NCBI GenBank assembly: GCA_910587185.1
Contig: CAJULY010000001.1
Coordinates: 310,001 to 374,000, forward strand
Direction: 5' to 3'
Length of the DNA stretch: 64,000 bases
DNA from: an uncultured Muribaculaceae bacterium
GTDB taxonomy: Bacteria > Bacteroidota > Bacteroidia > Bacteroidales > Muribaculaceae
Shown here: in pieces, positions 49,608 through 56,952 of the stretch
Layout: every line of letters starts with the position of its first letter
Position numbering within the stretch: the stretch's first letter is position 1
Notes under the pieces: model-generated
Database searches by the model: none
What the model was told of the DNA's origin: nothing
Seen by the model: only the letters and a program-made list of their open reading frames with translations
Made by a program: the position numbers and the translations under genes

Positions 49608-50168
49608 ATGACGACTCCAGATTTTGCCCGGCCCAAAACAAGCTACCGGAAACTGCATGTTTTCCGCAAAGCTGAGGCTATCTATGACCTGACTTATTTC
49701 TTTCTACAGAGCCACATAGCTAAAACCGACCGGACCTATGACCAGATGCTGCAGGCCGCGCGTTCCGGAAAACAGAACATTGTTGAAGGACGCTCCGACG
49801 CCGCGTCATCGGCCGAAATCGAGATCAAACTGTTTGGAGTTGCCCGTGGCAGTCTCCATGAACTGTTAAATGATTATGAAGACTATATGCGGACTCGTCA
49901 GATTAAGTTCTGGAGCCAAAGTCATCCGCGCTTCGCCAATCTGCGGAAAACCTGCCGCGATCACAATGACACCGCATTTTTCACCTCACTCGCCAACCGC
50001 CTCAACGATGAAGAATTCTGCAACATGATGCTGACCCTGATAAATCAGACCATTTCGATGCTCAATAAAATGATTGATCTCATTAAAGCCGATTTTCTCA
50101 AAAAAGGCGGAATCAAAGAGCAGATGTACGCCGCCCGCATCCACTCACGAACCTCGGAAAACAATTAA
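49608..50168 (+). CDS. Four-helix-bundle protein with suffix domain
   Basis: 186 residues. The N-terminal part matches the four-helix-bundle family related to proteins encoded in 23S rRNA intervening sequences (YRKLHVFRKAEAIYDLTYFF, then QMLQAARSGKQNIVEGRSDA). A C-terminal extension (about 110-186) corresponds to the suffix seen in Bacteroidetes versions. Function unknown; nucleic-acid binding is suspected. It is preceded by its own promoter and the 9-mer repeats, and followed by remnant-like sequence and a YafQ/DinJ module, so the segment looks accessory. Confidence 0.78.
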   Translation: MTTPDFARPKTSYRKLHVFRKAEAIYDLTYFFLQSHIAKTDRTYDQMLQAARSGKQNIVEGRSDAASSAEIEIKLFGVARGSLHELLNDYEDYMRTRQIKFWSQSHPRFANLRKTCRDHNDTAFFTSLANRLNDEEFCNMMLTLINQTISMLNKMIDLIKADFLKKGGIKEQMYAARIHSRTSENN

Positions 50169-50169
50169 C

Positions 50170-50334
50170 AATGAAACGTCTTTGGATTCTATCGGTGCCA
50201 TTGTGATTTACGGCGATTTCAACAATTGCGAAACATTAGTGAAAGATGTATCCATCCTTCCTCTTGACGACTCCTTTGATAAGGATAAAGTCAAAGATTA
50301 CGCACAAAAACACAATATCAAATATCATCAGTAG
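50170..50334 (+). pseudogene. Possible gene remnant (C-terminal fragment)
   Basis: An open frame without its own start reads about 55 residues here, including IGAIVIYGDFNNCETLVKDV and a charged tail ending AQKHNIKYHQ. The composition looks protein-like, but the only in-frame start (50074) lies inside the preceding gene. ATG 50171 opens another frame that stops after 11 codons. A truncated or frameshifted gene is the simplest reading. The parent family is not recognised. The following 50335-50454 holds nothing I can identify. Confidence 0.3.
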
Positions 50335-50454
50335 CAATAATTTGTTTGACATGATACTGCCCGATAACCATTTCTGAATAATACAAGGGTGACGTTGTTC
50401 CCTATTTTCACACTAAAAATAACTAATTTATGGAGAAAAGGAGACAACTAAAAA

Positions 50455-50727
50455 TTATCCGAATAGTTCTGAATGGGAACCAAGGCGGACAAGGTCTATT
50501 TCATCAGATTCCGGATCAAACCATATCAGAAGGAAATCACCTTCGATATGGCACTCCATGTGACCGGCGTAGTTGCCTGTAAGCAGATGAGGACGGTTTT
50601 CTTCTGGAATCGGTTGCTCATTTCTCAGCAATTCAAGAATGTTGAATAGTTTCTCTACCTTCTTCGGATTATTTCGAAATCGCTTATAGTCTTTTTTGTA
50701 TTGAGAGGAGGCCTTAAGCTTCTTCAT
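50455..50727 (-). CDS. YafQ/RelE-family mRNA interferase toxin
   Basis: 90 residues. Expected catalytic set of YafQ: H47, H60 and D64 in CHIEGDFLLIW, H85 and F89 in RLGSHSELF. Such toxins cut ribosome-bound mRNA. All residues known to matter in E. coli YafQ have a counterpart, so it should be active. Its start overlaps the antitoxin stop by 4 bp; the antitoxin is upstream, the usual dinJ-yafQ order. Confidence 0.87.
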   Translation of the reverse strand: MKKLKASSQYKKDYKRFRNNPKKVEKLFNILELLRNEQPIPEENRPHLLTGNYAGHMECHIEGDFLLIWFDPESDEIDLVRLGSHSELFG

Positions 50728-50978
50728 AATCCCATTGATTTCTCCATCGCTTCAACCGACGTCATGTCAAGTTCCGGAGCATTACGCAGTACACCGCTTT
50801 CAACCTCTTTCATGGCAGCTTTAGTTGTCGCATTCGGCTCCTGATAAGCCGCATCAAGCAATAATGTCTCAACATAATTATTGAGGCTGCGATTCTGACG
50901 CTTTGCAAGTTGCTTCAACCTGTCAATCAGATCAACGGGAAGTCTGAAACTCTGATTTTTCTTTATTGCTATATCCAT
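50724..50978 (-). CDS. DinJ/RelB-type ribbon-helix-helix antitoxin
   Basis: 84 residues. N-terminal RHH DNA-binding part (about 5-40, NQSFRLPVDLIDRLKQLAKR then SLNNYVETLL) and a C-terminal toxin-binding tail. It neutralises the downstream YafQ-like toxin and probably represses the operon through the two AAGTATTAC sites around its promoter. Its stop overlaps the toxin start by 4 bp. Confidence 0.83.
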   Translation of the reverse strand: MDIAIKKNQSFRLPVDLIDRLKQLAKRQNRSLNNYVETLLLDAAYQEPNATTKAAMKEVESGVLRNAPELDMTSVEAMEKSMGL

Positions 50979-50980
50979 AT

Positions 50981-50991
50981 AAGTATTACTT
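50981..50991. promoter_or_regulatory. DinJ-type operator 1
   Basis: Perfect 5-1-5 palindrome AAGTA-T-TACTT, only 2 bp before the antitoxin start codon. It shares AAGTATTAC with operator 2, 32 bp away. Confidence 0.55.
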
Positions 50992-50998
50992 TTGAATG

Positions 50999-51029
50999 CA
51001 AAGTTAATGTAAAAGTATTACAATAACAA
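50999..51029 (-). promoter_or_regulatory. Promoter of the dinJ-yafQ module
   Basis: On the minus strand TTG (51029-51027), 20 bases, TAACTTTG (51006-50999). The operators lie on either side of the -7 box. Confidence 0.75.
51013..51021. promoter_or_regulatory. DinJ-type operator 2
   Basis: AAGTATTAC in the spacer between -33 and -7 of the same promoter, in direct orientation to operator 1. Confidence 0.5.
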
Positions 51030-51074
51030 CATATTCGTCCAATGTGTTTCGAAAAAGAAGTTTTATGCAATTTA

Positions 51075-51106
51075 TTTGGAGATTCGGGATTTGCATATTA
51101 TATTTG
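51075..51106 (+). promoter_or_regulatory. Promoter of the SPFH gene
   Basis: TTTG at 51075-51078, 20 bases, TATATTTG at 51099-51106. Start near 51113, which rules out the ATG at 51042 and supports ATG 51135. Confidence 0.75.
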
Positions 51107-51134
51107 CATCAAAATAATATCAAAACAATATCAC

Positions 51135-52127
51135 ATGAAACTACAAGACAAAACTCAGGAAATGCCCTACAGAGGCATGATCCTCAACGGATTCGCCATG
51201 CTTGCGGCAGTCATTCTGCTCATTCCGGCGATGGTGGTAGCCGTCGCTTTCATCCTCCCCGACAAAGGTAGCGACACCTACGGCGCCATATTGGGCGTCA
51301 CGATAGGCGTGGCCATTCTGTTGATGGCAATTCTCTCGATCGGCTTCTTCACTCAACAGCCTAACCAATCGAGAGTCATGATTTTCTTCGGAAAATATCG
51401 CGGCACTTTCCGCGGGACGGGCTATTTCTGGGTCAATCCTTTCATGAACAAAAAGAAAGTCTCGCTCAGAATCCGCAACATGGACATAGCCCCGATAAAG
51501 GTCAATGACAAGATCGGCAACCCGGTGATGATAGGCATGGTGCTTGTCTGGAAAGTCAACGACACCTATCGCGCCGTTTTCGACGTGGACGCCGCGGACA
51601 CCCCCTCGATAACCGTCAGCTCCGACGGAAAGATCAAAGAGAACCCTGAGAATGCCAACGCTACCGCAAAAGCCCTGAACGCTTTTGTCAGAATCCAGAG
51701 CGACGCCGCGCTGCGGGAAGTCACCGGCCGCTACGCCTACGACGAGGAAGACGGCAAGAACGACGAGATCACCCTCCGCAGTTCGGGCCACGAAATAAAC
51801 ACCCAGCTCGAGGAGAAGCTCAACGAACGCCTGGCAATGGCCGGCATCGAGGTTGTCGAAGCCCGACTGAATTATCTCGCCTACGCTCCGGAGATAGCCG
51901 CAGTCATGTTGCGTCGCCAGCAGGCTTCGGCCATAATCGCGGCCCGCGAGAAGATTGTCGAAGGCGCTGTCTCCATGGTGAAAATGGCTCTCGACCAGCT
52001 GAAATCGGAAGAAGTGGTGGAACTCGACGAGGAACGCAAGGCAACCATGGTCAGCAATCTGCTCGTGGTCCTGTGTGCCGACGAACCGGCCCAGCCGGTC
52101 CTCAACACCGGCACTCTCTATCAATAA
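51135..52127 (+). CDS. SPFH-domain (stomatin/flotillin-like) membrane protein
   Basis: 330 residues. Two membrane helices (about 18-43 and 50-72) precede an SPFH/band-7 domain (about 78-270; NQSRVMIFFGKYRGTFRGTG, RNMDIAPIKVNDKIGNPV). A helical region with LAYAPEIAAVMLRRQQASAI ends the domain. Such proteins form oligomeric scaffolds in membrane microdomains. It is followed after 20 bp by a 56-residue ribbon-helix-helix protein, a recurrent pair. No NfeD-like partner is present. Confidence 0.85.
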   Translation: MKLQDKTQEMPYRGMILNGFAMLAAVILLIPAMVVAVAFILPDKGSDTYGAILGVTIGVAILLMAILSIGFFTQQPNQSRVMIFFGKYRGTFRGTGYFWVNPFMNKKKVSLRIRNMDIAPIKVNDKIGNPVMIGMVLVWKVNDTYRAVFDVDAADTPSITVSSDGKIKENPENANATAKALNAFVRIQSDAALREVTGRYAYDEEDGKNDEITLRSSGHEINTQLEEKLNERLAMAGIEVVEARLNYLAYAPEIAAVMLRRQQASAIIAAREKIVEGAVSMVKMALDQLKSEEVVELDEERKATMVSNLLVVLCADEPAQPVLNTGTLYQ

Positions 52128-52147
52128 CCCCCTGAACCATTCCGGAC

Positions 52148-52318
52148 ATGGCTAAGCAACAAAGCAAAGGATTCCTGCTGCGTCTCGACCCCGAAACGAT
52201 GGAACTCGTGGAGCGCTGGGCCACTCAGGAATTCCGGTCAGTCAACGGCCAGATCCAGTGGATAATCGCCGAATCGCTCAAACGTCATGGACGTCTTCCG
52301 AAAAAAACGGCAAAATAA
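52148..52318 (+). CDS. Arc-like ribbon-helix-helix miniprotein
   Basis: 56 residues: starts MAKQQSKGFLLRLDPETMEL and ends RHGRLPKKTAK. The pattern beta strand (GFLLRLD), helix (PETMELVERWATQE), turn (FRSVNG), helix (QIQWIIAESLKRHG) is that of Arc/RHH DNA-binding proteins. It lies 20 bp after the SPFH gene and is surely on its transcript. It may regulate that operon, though in many genomes such SPFH-linked proteins could instead bind the SPFH tail. Too short for routine gene finding. Confidence 0.75.
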   Translation: MAKQQSKGFLLRLDPETMELVERWATQEFRSVNGQIQWIIAESLKRHGRLPKKTAK

Positions 52319-52330
52319 TGGTCAACGCAT

Positions 52331-52361
52331 TTTGTAATCTGAATTATTATAGGTAATTTTG
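52331..52361 (+). promoter_or_regulatory. Promoter of rplS
   Basis: TTTG at 52331-52334, 19 bases, TAATTTTG at 52354-52361. Leader of about 75 nt before ATG 52443. Confidence 0.75.
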
Positions 52362-52442
52362 CACCCGAATTCGTAATCTCTGGCAGGAAAAAGTGGCCTG
52401 CGAATATTGCGAGTATTGTTAACATTTAATCGAAAAGAAAAA

Positions 52443-52799
52443 ATGGATCTGATCAAAATTGCCGAAGAAGCATTTCCCGCAGGCACCAACCAAATTGAAT
52501 TCACTCCCGGCGACACCATCACAGTAGCCTACCGTATCAAAGAAGGAAACAAGGAGCGTATCCAGCAGTATCGCGGTGTGGTTATCCGCATCTCCGGCGA
52601 AGGCAACAAAAAGCGTTTCACCGTCCGCAAAATGAGCGACAACATCGGTGTTGAGCGTATTTTCCCCATTGAGTCTCCGTTCATCGACTCTATCACAGTG
52701 AACAAATACGGTAAAGTGCGCCGTGCGAAACTTTACTATCTGCGTGGCCTGACAGGCAAGAAAGCCCGTATCAAAGAGCGCCGCGTGATCAAGAAGTAA
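52443..52799 (+). CDS. rplS: 50S ribosomal protein L19
   Basis: 118 residues. L19 sits at the 30S-50S interface. Family motifs: EFTPGDTITVAYRI, RIQQYRGVVIRISGEG, FTVRKMSDNIGVERIFPIES-like and RRAKLYYLRGLTGKKARIKE. The start is the ATG at 52443; an in-frame ATG at 52407 would add twelve non-conserved residues. It is a single gene with its own promoter and terminator, whereas in many bacteria it follows trmD. Confidence 0.96.
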   Translation: MDLIKIAEEAFPAGTNQIEFTPGDTITVAYRIKEGNKERIQQYRGVVIRISGEGNKKRFTVRKMSDNIGVERIFPIESPFIDSITVNKYGKVRRAKLYYLRGLTGKKARIKERRVIKK

Positions 52800-52830
52800 A
52801 AAATCTCTTTTACTTCCATAAACGAAAAAG

Positions 52831-52857
52831 GAGGACAGTTCGTCACGAACCGTCCTC
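52831..52857 (+). terminator. Terminator of rplS
   Basis: Stem GAGGAC-a-GTTCGT with ACGAAC-c-GTCCTC, followed by TTTCTTTTT. It lies 31 bp after the stop. Confidence 0.85.
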
Positions 52858-52887
52858 TTTCTTTTTATTGTCTTCTATTATGGAATA

Positions 52888-53043
52888 TCATACATAGGGC
52901 ATTACGGCTGCCGCTACATCCGTGTCGCCCCACAGATCGGCCATCGTCAGCCATATAATAAGCAGAATGATCAGAATTATTGCCCCAATGGCAACCCAGG
53001 TGCTAACATATCTGTTTTTACGGCGAGCTTGTTTGTCATTCAT
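52888..53043 (-). CDS. 51-residue single-helix membrane protein
   Basis: 51 residues. A basic N-terminus (MNDKQARRKNRYVSTW) is followed by one strongly hydrophobic helix (VAIGAIILIILLIIWLTMA) and a short acidic tail (DLWGDTDVAAAVMPYV), so the tail should face the periplasm. The charge pattern and clean hydrophobic block make it a convincing gene. Function unknown. It lies downstream of the peroxiredoxin gene on the same strand, separated by a long hairpin. Confidence 0.6.
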   Translation of the reverse strand: MNDKQARRKNRYVSTWVAIGAIILIILLIIWLTMADLWGDTDVAAAVMPYV

Positions 53044-53130
53044 AACACTTTAATTTTGTCGGGTGAATTATTTCTTTCACCTCCTTTAACGCGCTGCCTC
53101 CGAAAAAAGTTCTCCCGCGGCATTAAATTC

Positions 53131-53170
53131 TGAGCGCGGTCCCTGCCGCAAAGGGCAGGAGCCGCGCTCA
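53131..53170 (-). terminator. Long hairpin after the peroxiredoxin gene
   Basis: TGAGCGCGG at 53131-53139 pairs with CCGCGCTCA at 53162-53170, with an inner CCCTGCC/GGGCAGG stem. No T-run follows, so it may be a 3' stabiliser rather than a terminator. Confidence 0.55.
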
Positions 53171-53193
53171 CTGAATCTGATTGAGGACCTGAC

Positions 53194-53652
53194 TCAGGCC
53201 TTGAGGTCAAGAATCTGGGTCGCGTGTTCCTTAGTCTTTATCTGTTTGGGGCCGAACACGTCGGTTATTACGCCGTCGGGACCCACAAGGAAAGTCGTGC
53301 GCAATGTGCCGAAATATTTCCGTCCACACATGCTCTTCTCGCCCCACGCTCCCATTTCTTCGGTCAGCCGATGGTCTGTGTCGGCTATCAGATGGAACGG
53401 CAGCTCATGCTTCTCGATGAATTTACGATGTGAGGCTTCATTGTTGGTGCTGACACCGAGCACTTCGTAGCCTTTCGCTTTCAGCACATCGATATTGTCG
53501 CGGAGCGAGCAGGCCTCGGCCGTGCATCCCGGCGTATTGTCCTTAGGATAGAAATAGAGCACCAGGTTTCGACCTTCGAAGTCACTTCTTTTCACCTCGC
53601 GGCCGGTCTCGTCAACGCCGAGTATTTCGGGTATTAAGTCGCCGGGCTTCAT
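53194..53652 (-). CDS. bcp: Thioredoxin-dependent peroxiredoxin (Bcp/PrxQ)
   Basis: 152 residues. The peroxidatic Cys sits in YPKDNTPGCTAEACSLRDN, with the likely resolving Cys five residues later (ACS), the PrxQ arrangement. It reduces hydrogen and organic peroxides in the cytosol with thioredoxin. Its start overlaps the tricorn-like protease stop by 4 bp, so the two are coupled. Confidence 0.93.
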   Translation of the reverse strand: MKPGDLIPEILGVDETGREVKRSDFEGRNLVLYFYPKDNTPGCTAEACSLRDNIDVLKAKGYEVLGVSTNNEASHRKFIEKHELPFHLIADTDHRLTEEMGAWGEKSMCGRKYFGTLRTTFLVGPDGVITDVFGPKQIKTKEHATQILDLKA

Positions 53653-56600
53653 TTCTTCGCGTCAAGTTTTTTAAGCAGATGTTTCACTGCGCCTTCAAGC
53701 TGAGCGTCCTGACCGGCCTGGATCTGACCCGGGAGGTTATAGATGAGCACGTCGGGGTTGAGCTGGTGGTTTTCCAGAACCTGACCCTTCATGTCAACCG
53801 AAGTAACCTGAGGAATACCGAAGACGATCGAGGGATCGATCTGATTCTCCCACCAGACGGCGGTCATTGTTCCGGGAACCGGAGCGCCGACTATGTCGCC
53901 TATTCCGAGAGTCTGATAAACAAACGGTGTTCCGTGGGCGTCGCTGTAGTTGCTTTCGTTGACAAGCATTACGGAAGGCTTGGTCCACTGCGAGAACGGT
54001 TCAGAGCCGATGTAACGTCCGCGAGGCATGAAACGCACATATTCCTTGCCTGAAAGCAGAAGGGCTATGTCGTTGTGGAGCCAGCCGCCGCCGTTGTAAC
54101 GGGTATCGACAATAGCAGCCTCGGCATTGCGGTAATGGCCGAGCAGACGGTCATAAACGGTCTGGAAACTCGGGTTGTTCATTCCCTCTACATGCACATA
54201 GGCGAGACGACCGCCCGAGAGGCTGTCAACGAGATGTTCGTTGTGTTCAACCCAGCGCTGATAGAGGAGAGAGCTTTCATATCCTCCGCTGATGGGTTTC
54301 ACGGTGACGTCACGTGTGGCACCGGCGTTGTTCTTGACCGTAAGGCGTACTTTTCGGCCGGCCTTACCCTCGAGAAGAGGGAAATAGTCCTTGCCTGCCT
54401 CAATGGTCTGGCCATCGATCGCAACAATTACGTCGCCGGGCACCACATTCACATCCTTTCTGTCAAGCGGACCGCGGCGAAGCACTTCAGCCACTTTCAG
54501 ACCGTCGCCTTTGTGGGCGGGATCATAGAAAGCTCCGAGAGAAGCTGTTGACATGAAATAGACCGGAGCGTAGGATGAGGTTGAAGCGCCGGTGTGGGAA
54601 GCGTTAAGCTCGCCGAGAACCTCGCTCATCAGTATGGCGAAATCGCGATTGTTGTCGATGTGAGGCAGGAAACGGCGATAATGGTTGCCGATTGAATCCC
54701 AGTCGAGGCCGTGGAGGTTGGCATCGTAGAATTTGTTCTTGACCTGCTTCAGCATGTGGTCATAAATGTAGGCGCGTTCCTGCGAGGGATGACGGTTGTA
54801 AGGCGCGTCAAATTCAATCGGAGTCACTTTGCCGTCGGAAAGGCTCACTTTGTTCATGCCGTAGCCGGTGAAGACAAAAAGGTTATCGCCTTTGTCATCG
54901 GGAACGAAACCGCCGCTTATGCCACGGGCAAGCACCTTGGTGTCACCCTTCTTCAAGTCACGGCAATAGAGATTTGCTCCGGCTTCTGTCGATCCGGCGC
55001 AATAATAGAACTTGTCGCCTTTCTTTGAAAGATAGTAATCGCCGACAAATGAAGAGCGCGGAGTCAGACGGGCCATGCGGTAACGGCGATTGTCGAGATC
55101 GAAATTGAGATCCTTCGATTTCTTTTCCTTGACGTCAGCGTCTTTTTTGTCTTTCTTGGAATCTTTTTTACCTTTCTTTCCTTTTTTGTCCTTGGAATCG
55201 GATTTGAGAGTTTCTTTTTCTTTCTTCTCCTTGTCAGCCTGCTCTTTGAGGGCTGCTTCCTCCTCGGTCATGTTGAACTCGTCCCAGGCTTCAGGATCGA
55301 GCACCATCATCATGACGTCAGACTGGTTGCCCCAGCTGCCGTGGCTCTTCATGCCGTAGCGTCCGGTCGAATAGGTTATCGCACGTCCGCCCATAGCCCA
55401 CTGGGGATTGGAATCAGCGTAACCGCTTTCGGTGAGATCGACAACTTTCGAACCGTCGGCAGCCACAAGCGCAATGTCGGAATTGTTCCATCCGCCAACT
55501 CCGATATAATCTATGAGGAGCCACTTGCTGTCGGGGCTCCAGGCGAATGATATGTCGCCGTCGGTGTATGAGTAGTTGTATTTGCCGTCAAGCGCCGTGG
55601 TCACTTCCTTGGTGTTGACATCGATGACCTTGAGGATCGTGCGGTCCTCGAGGAATGCCACTTTCTTGCCGTCGGGGCTGAAAACAGGCTGCTGAGCCGA
55701 GGTCTCGCATGAATAAAGGGGCTCCTCAACGAATTCAGTAGCGTAAGCAAGCTTTTTCTCGTCGGGGTTCTTTATCTTCGAGATGAAGAGCTGCCAGTTT
55801 CCTTCGCGCTCGGAGTCATAAACAACGGAACGTCCGTCGGGAGCTATGTCGATTCGGCGTTCCTGACCGGGAGTATTGGTGATTCGGACAGTAGTGGGAT
55901 ATTTTACCGAAGTGGCATAGACATCTCCGCGGATAACGAACGCGACCTCATCGCCAGCCTTGTTGACAGCCATGGTTGAGGCGCCTCTGTTGCTGAAGCT
56001 CTTTATGATGTCATTATTGAAATCATCGGTGATGATCTGCACGTTTATTTTCTGCGGTTTTCCGTTGGCCGGCATTGTGTAAAGCTCACCGTCCTGGCTG
56101 AAAGCGAGCACGCCGTTGTTGGAAACGGAGAGTGAACGCACGGGATTCTCCTTGAAGAAAGTAAGCTGCTTGCCTTTCTGACCGGCCTTTGCCGTTCCCT
56201 GATAGACGTTCAGGTTGTTGTCAGCCTCTTCGGAAAGATAATAGAATGTGTCGCCGCTGCCCCAGACCGGATTGAGGTCATGTCCGTTGAAGGTTGTCAG
56301 CTGAGTGAAGTTGCCTGCGGGATCCACCATCCACACGTCGGAGGTGCCGGACGAACGCTCATGCTTGCGCCAGATGTTCTCGAACCCTTTCTTGTCCTGA
56401 TAGAGGATCTTGCCTTCGGCGTTGGCGCTCGCCGAGAGAGCCGGAACTGAAAGATAGAGCTCGGGACGCGGACTGTCGATCTCTGTGTCGATGACATACA
56501 TCTGATTTCCGAAGGGAGCCTGCGCCGTAGTACGTCCCGGCATTATATTGGCGGAGAAAAGCAACCGTCCGTCCGGGAGGAAAGTCAGAGGAGTCTCGGT

Positions 56601-56927
56601 GCCCACGTAGGTTGTCAGGCGTCGAGCCGTTCCGCCCTGTGCGGGAATGATGTAAATGTCATCGGAACCGAGTCTGTTTGATGTGAAGACAATGCGTTTT
56701 CCGTCGGGAGCCCACATCGGCGCGCTGTCATACTCTTTGGAGGTTGTCAGCTGCCGAGCCTGTCCGCCTGTGACAGGAACAGTGAAGATGTCGCCTTTGT
56801 AAGTGAAAGCGACTGTCTTTCCGTCAGGCGAGATGGCGGCGTTGCGAAGCCAGAGCGGATTTTCAGCCGCTGCGCCGACCCCGCTTACGAGAGCCGCCAT
56901 GAGTACCATGCTTTTTACTTTTTTCAT
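53649..56927 (-). CDS. Tricorn-like S41 peptidase with PDZ domain
   Basis: 1092 residues with a signal peptide (about 1-20). Two beta-propeller regions of WD40/TolB-like repeats (about 25-330 and 330-560; repeated SPDGK/APDGK motifs) are followed by a Lys/Asp-rich low-complexity linker (about 560-615), a core domain with GELNASHTGAS (tricorn catalytic Ser-His region), a PDZ domain (about 830-905) and the C-terminal S41 part, with the nucleophile Ser in NESNYSDAHGTPF and a Glu in LENHQLNPDV. It probably degrades oligopeptides in the periplasm. It starts 25 bp after serB. Confidence 0.88.
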   Translation of the reverse strand: MKKVKSMVLMAALVSGVGAAAENPLWLRNAAISPDGKTVAFTYKGDIFTVPVTGGQARQLTTSKEYDSAPMWAPDGKRIVFTSNRLGSDDIYIIPAQGGTARRLTTYVGTETPLTFLPDGRLLFSANIMPGRTTAQAPFGNQMYVIDTEIDSPRPELYLSVPALSASANAEGKILYQDKKGFENIWRKHERSSGTSDVWMVDPAGNFTQLTTFNGHDLNPVWGSGDTFYYLSEEADNNLNVYQGTAKAGQKGKQLTFFKENPVRSLSVSNNGVLAFSQDGELYTMPANGKPQKINVQIITDDFNNDIIKSFSNRGASTMAVNKAGDEVAFVIRGDVYATSVKYPTTVRITNTPGQERRIDIAPDGRSVVYDSEREGNWQLFISKIKNPDEKKLAYATEFVEEPLYSCETSAQQPVFSPDGKKVAFLEDRTILKVIDVNTKEVTTALDGKYNYSYTDGDISFAWSPDSKWLLIDYIGVGGWNNSDIALVAADGSKVVDLTESGYADSNPQWAMGGRAITYSTGRYGMKSHGSWGNQSDVMMMVLDPEAWDEFNMTEEEAALKEQADKEKKEKETLKSDSKDKKGKKGKKDSKKDKKDADVKEKKSKDLNFDLDNRRYRMARLTPRSSFVGDYYLSKKGDKFYYCAGSTEAGANLYCRDLKKGDTKVLARGISGGFVPDDKGDNLFVFTGYGMNKVSLSDGKVTPIEFDAPYNRHPSQERAYIYDHMLKQVKNKFYDANLHGLDWDSIGNHYRRFLPHIDNNRDFAILMSEVLGELNASHTGASTSSYAPVYFMSTASLGAFYDPAHKGDGLKVAEVLRRGPLDRKDVNVVPGDVIVAIDGQTIEAGKDYFPLLEGKAGRKVRLTVKNNAGATRDVTVKPISGGYESSLLYQRWVEHNEHLVDSLSGGRLAYVHVEGMNNPSFQTVYDRLLGHYRNAEAAIVDTRYNGGGWLHNDIALLLSGKEYVRFMPRGRYIGSEPFSQWTKPSVMLVNESNYSDAHGTPFVYQTLGIGDIVGAPVPGTMTAVWWENQIDPSIVFGIPQVTSVDMKGQVLENHQLNPDVLIYNLPGQIQAGQDAQLEGAVKHLLKKLDAKK

Positions 56928-56952
56928 ATAAGAATTAATTTAGATAATGAAT

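Noticed and set aside
53074..53088. Strong Shine-Dalgarno-like AAAGGAGGTGA on the minus strand
   Set aside because: It lies more than 30 nt before the nearest start (53043), and Bacteroidetes rarely use such sites.
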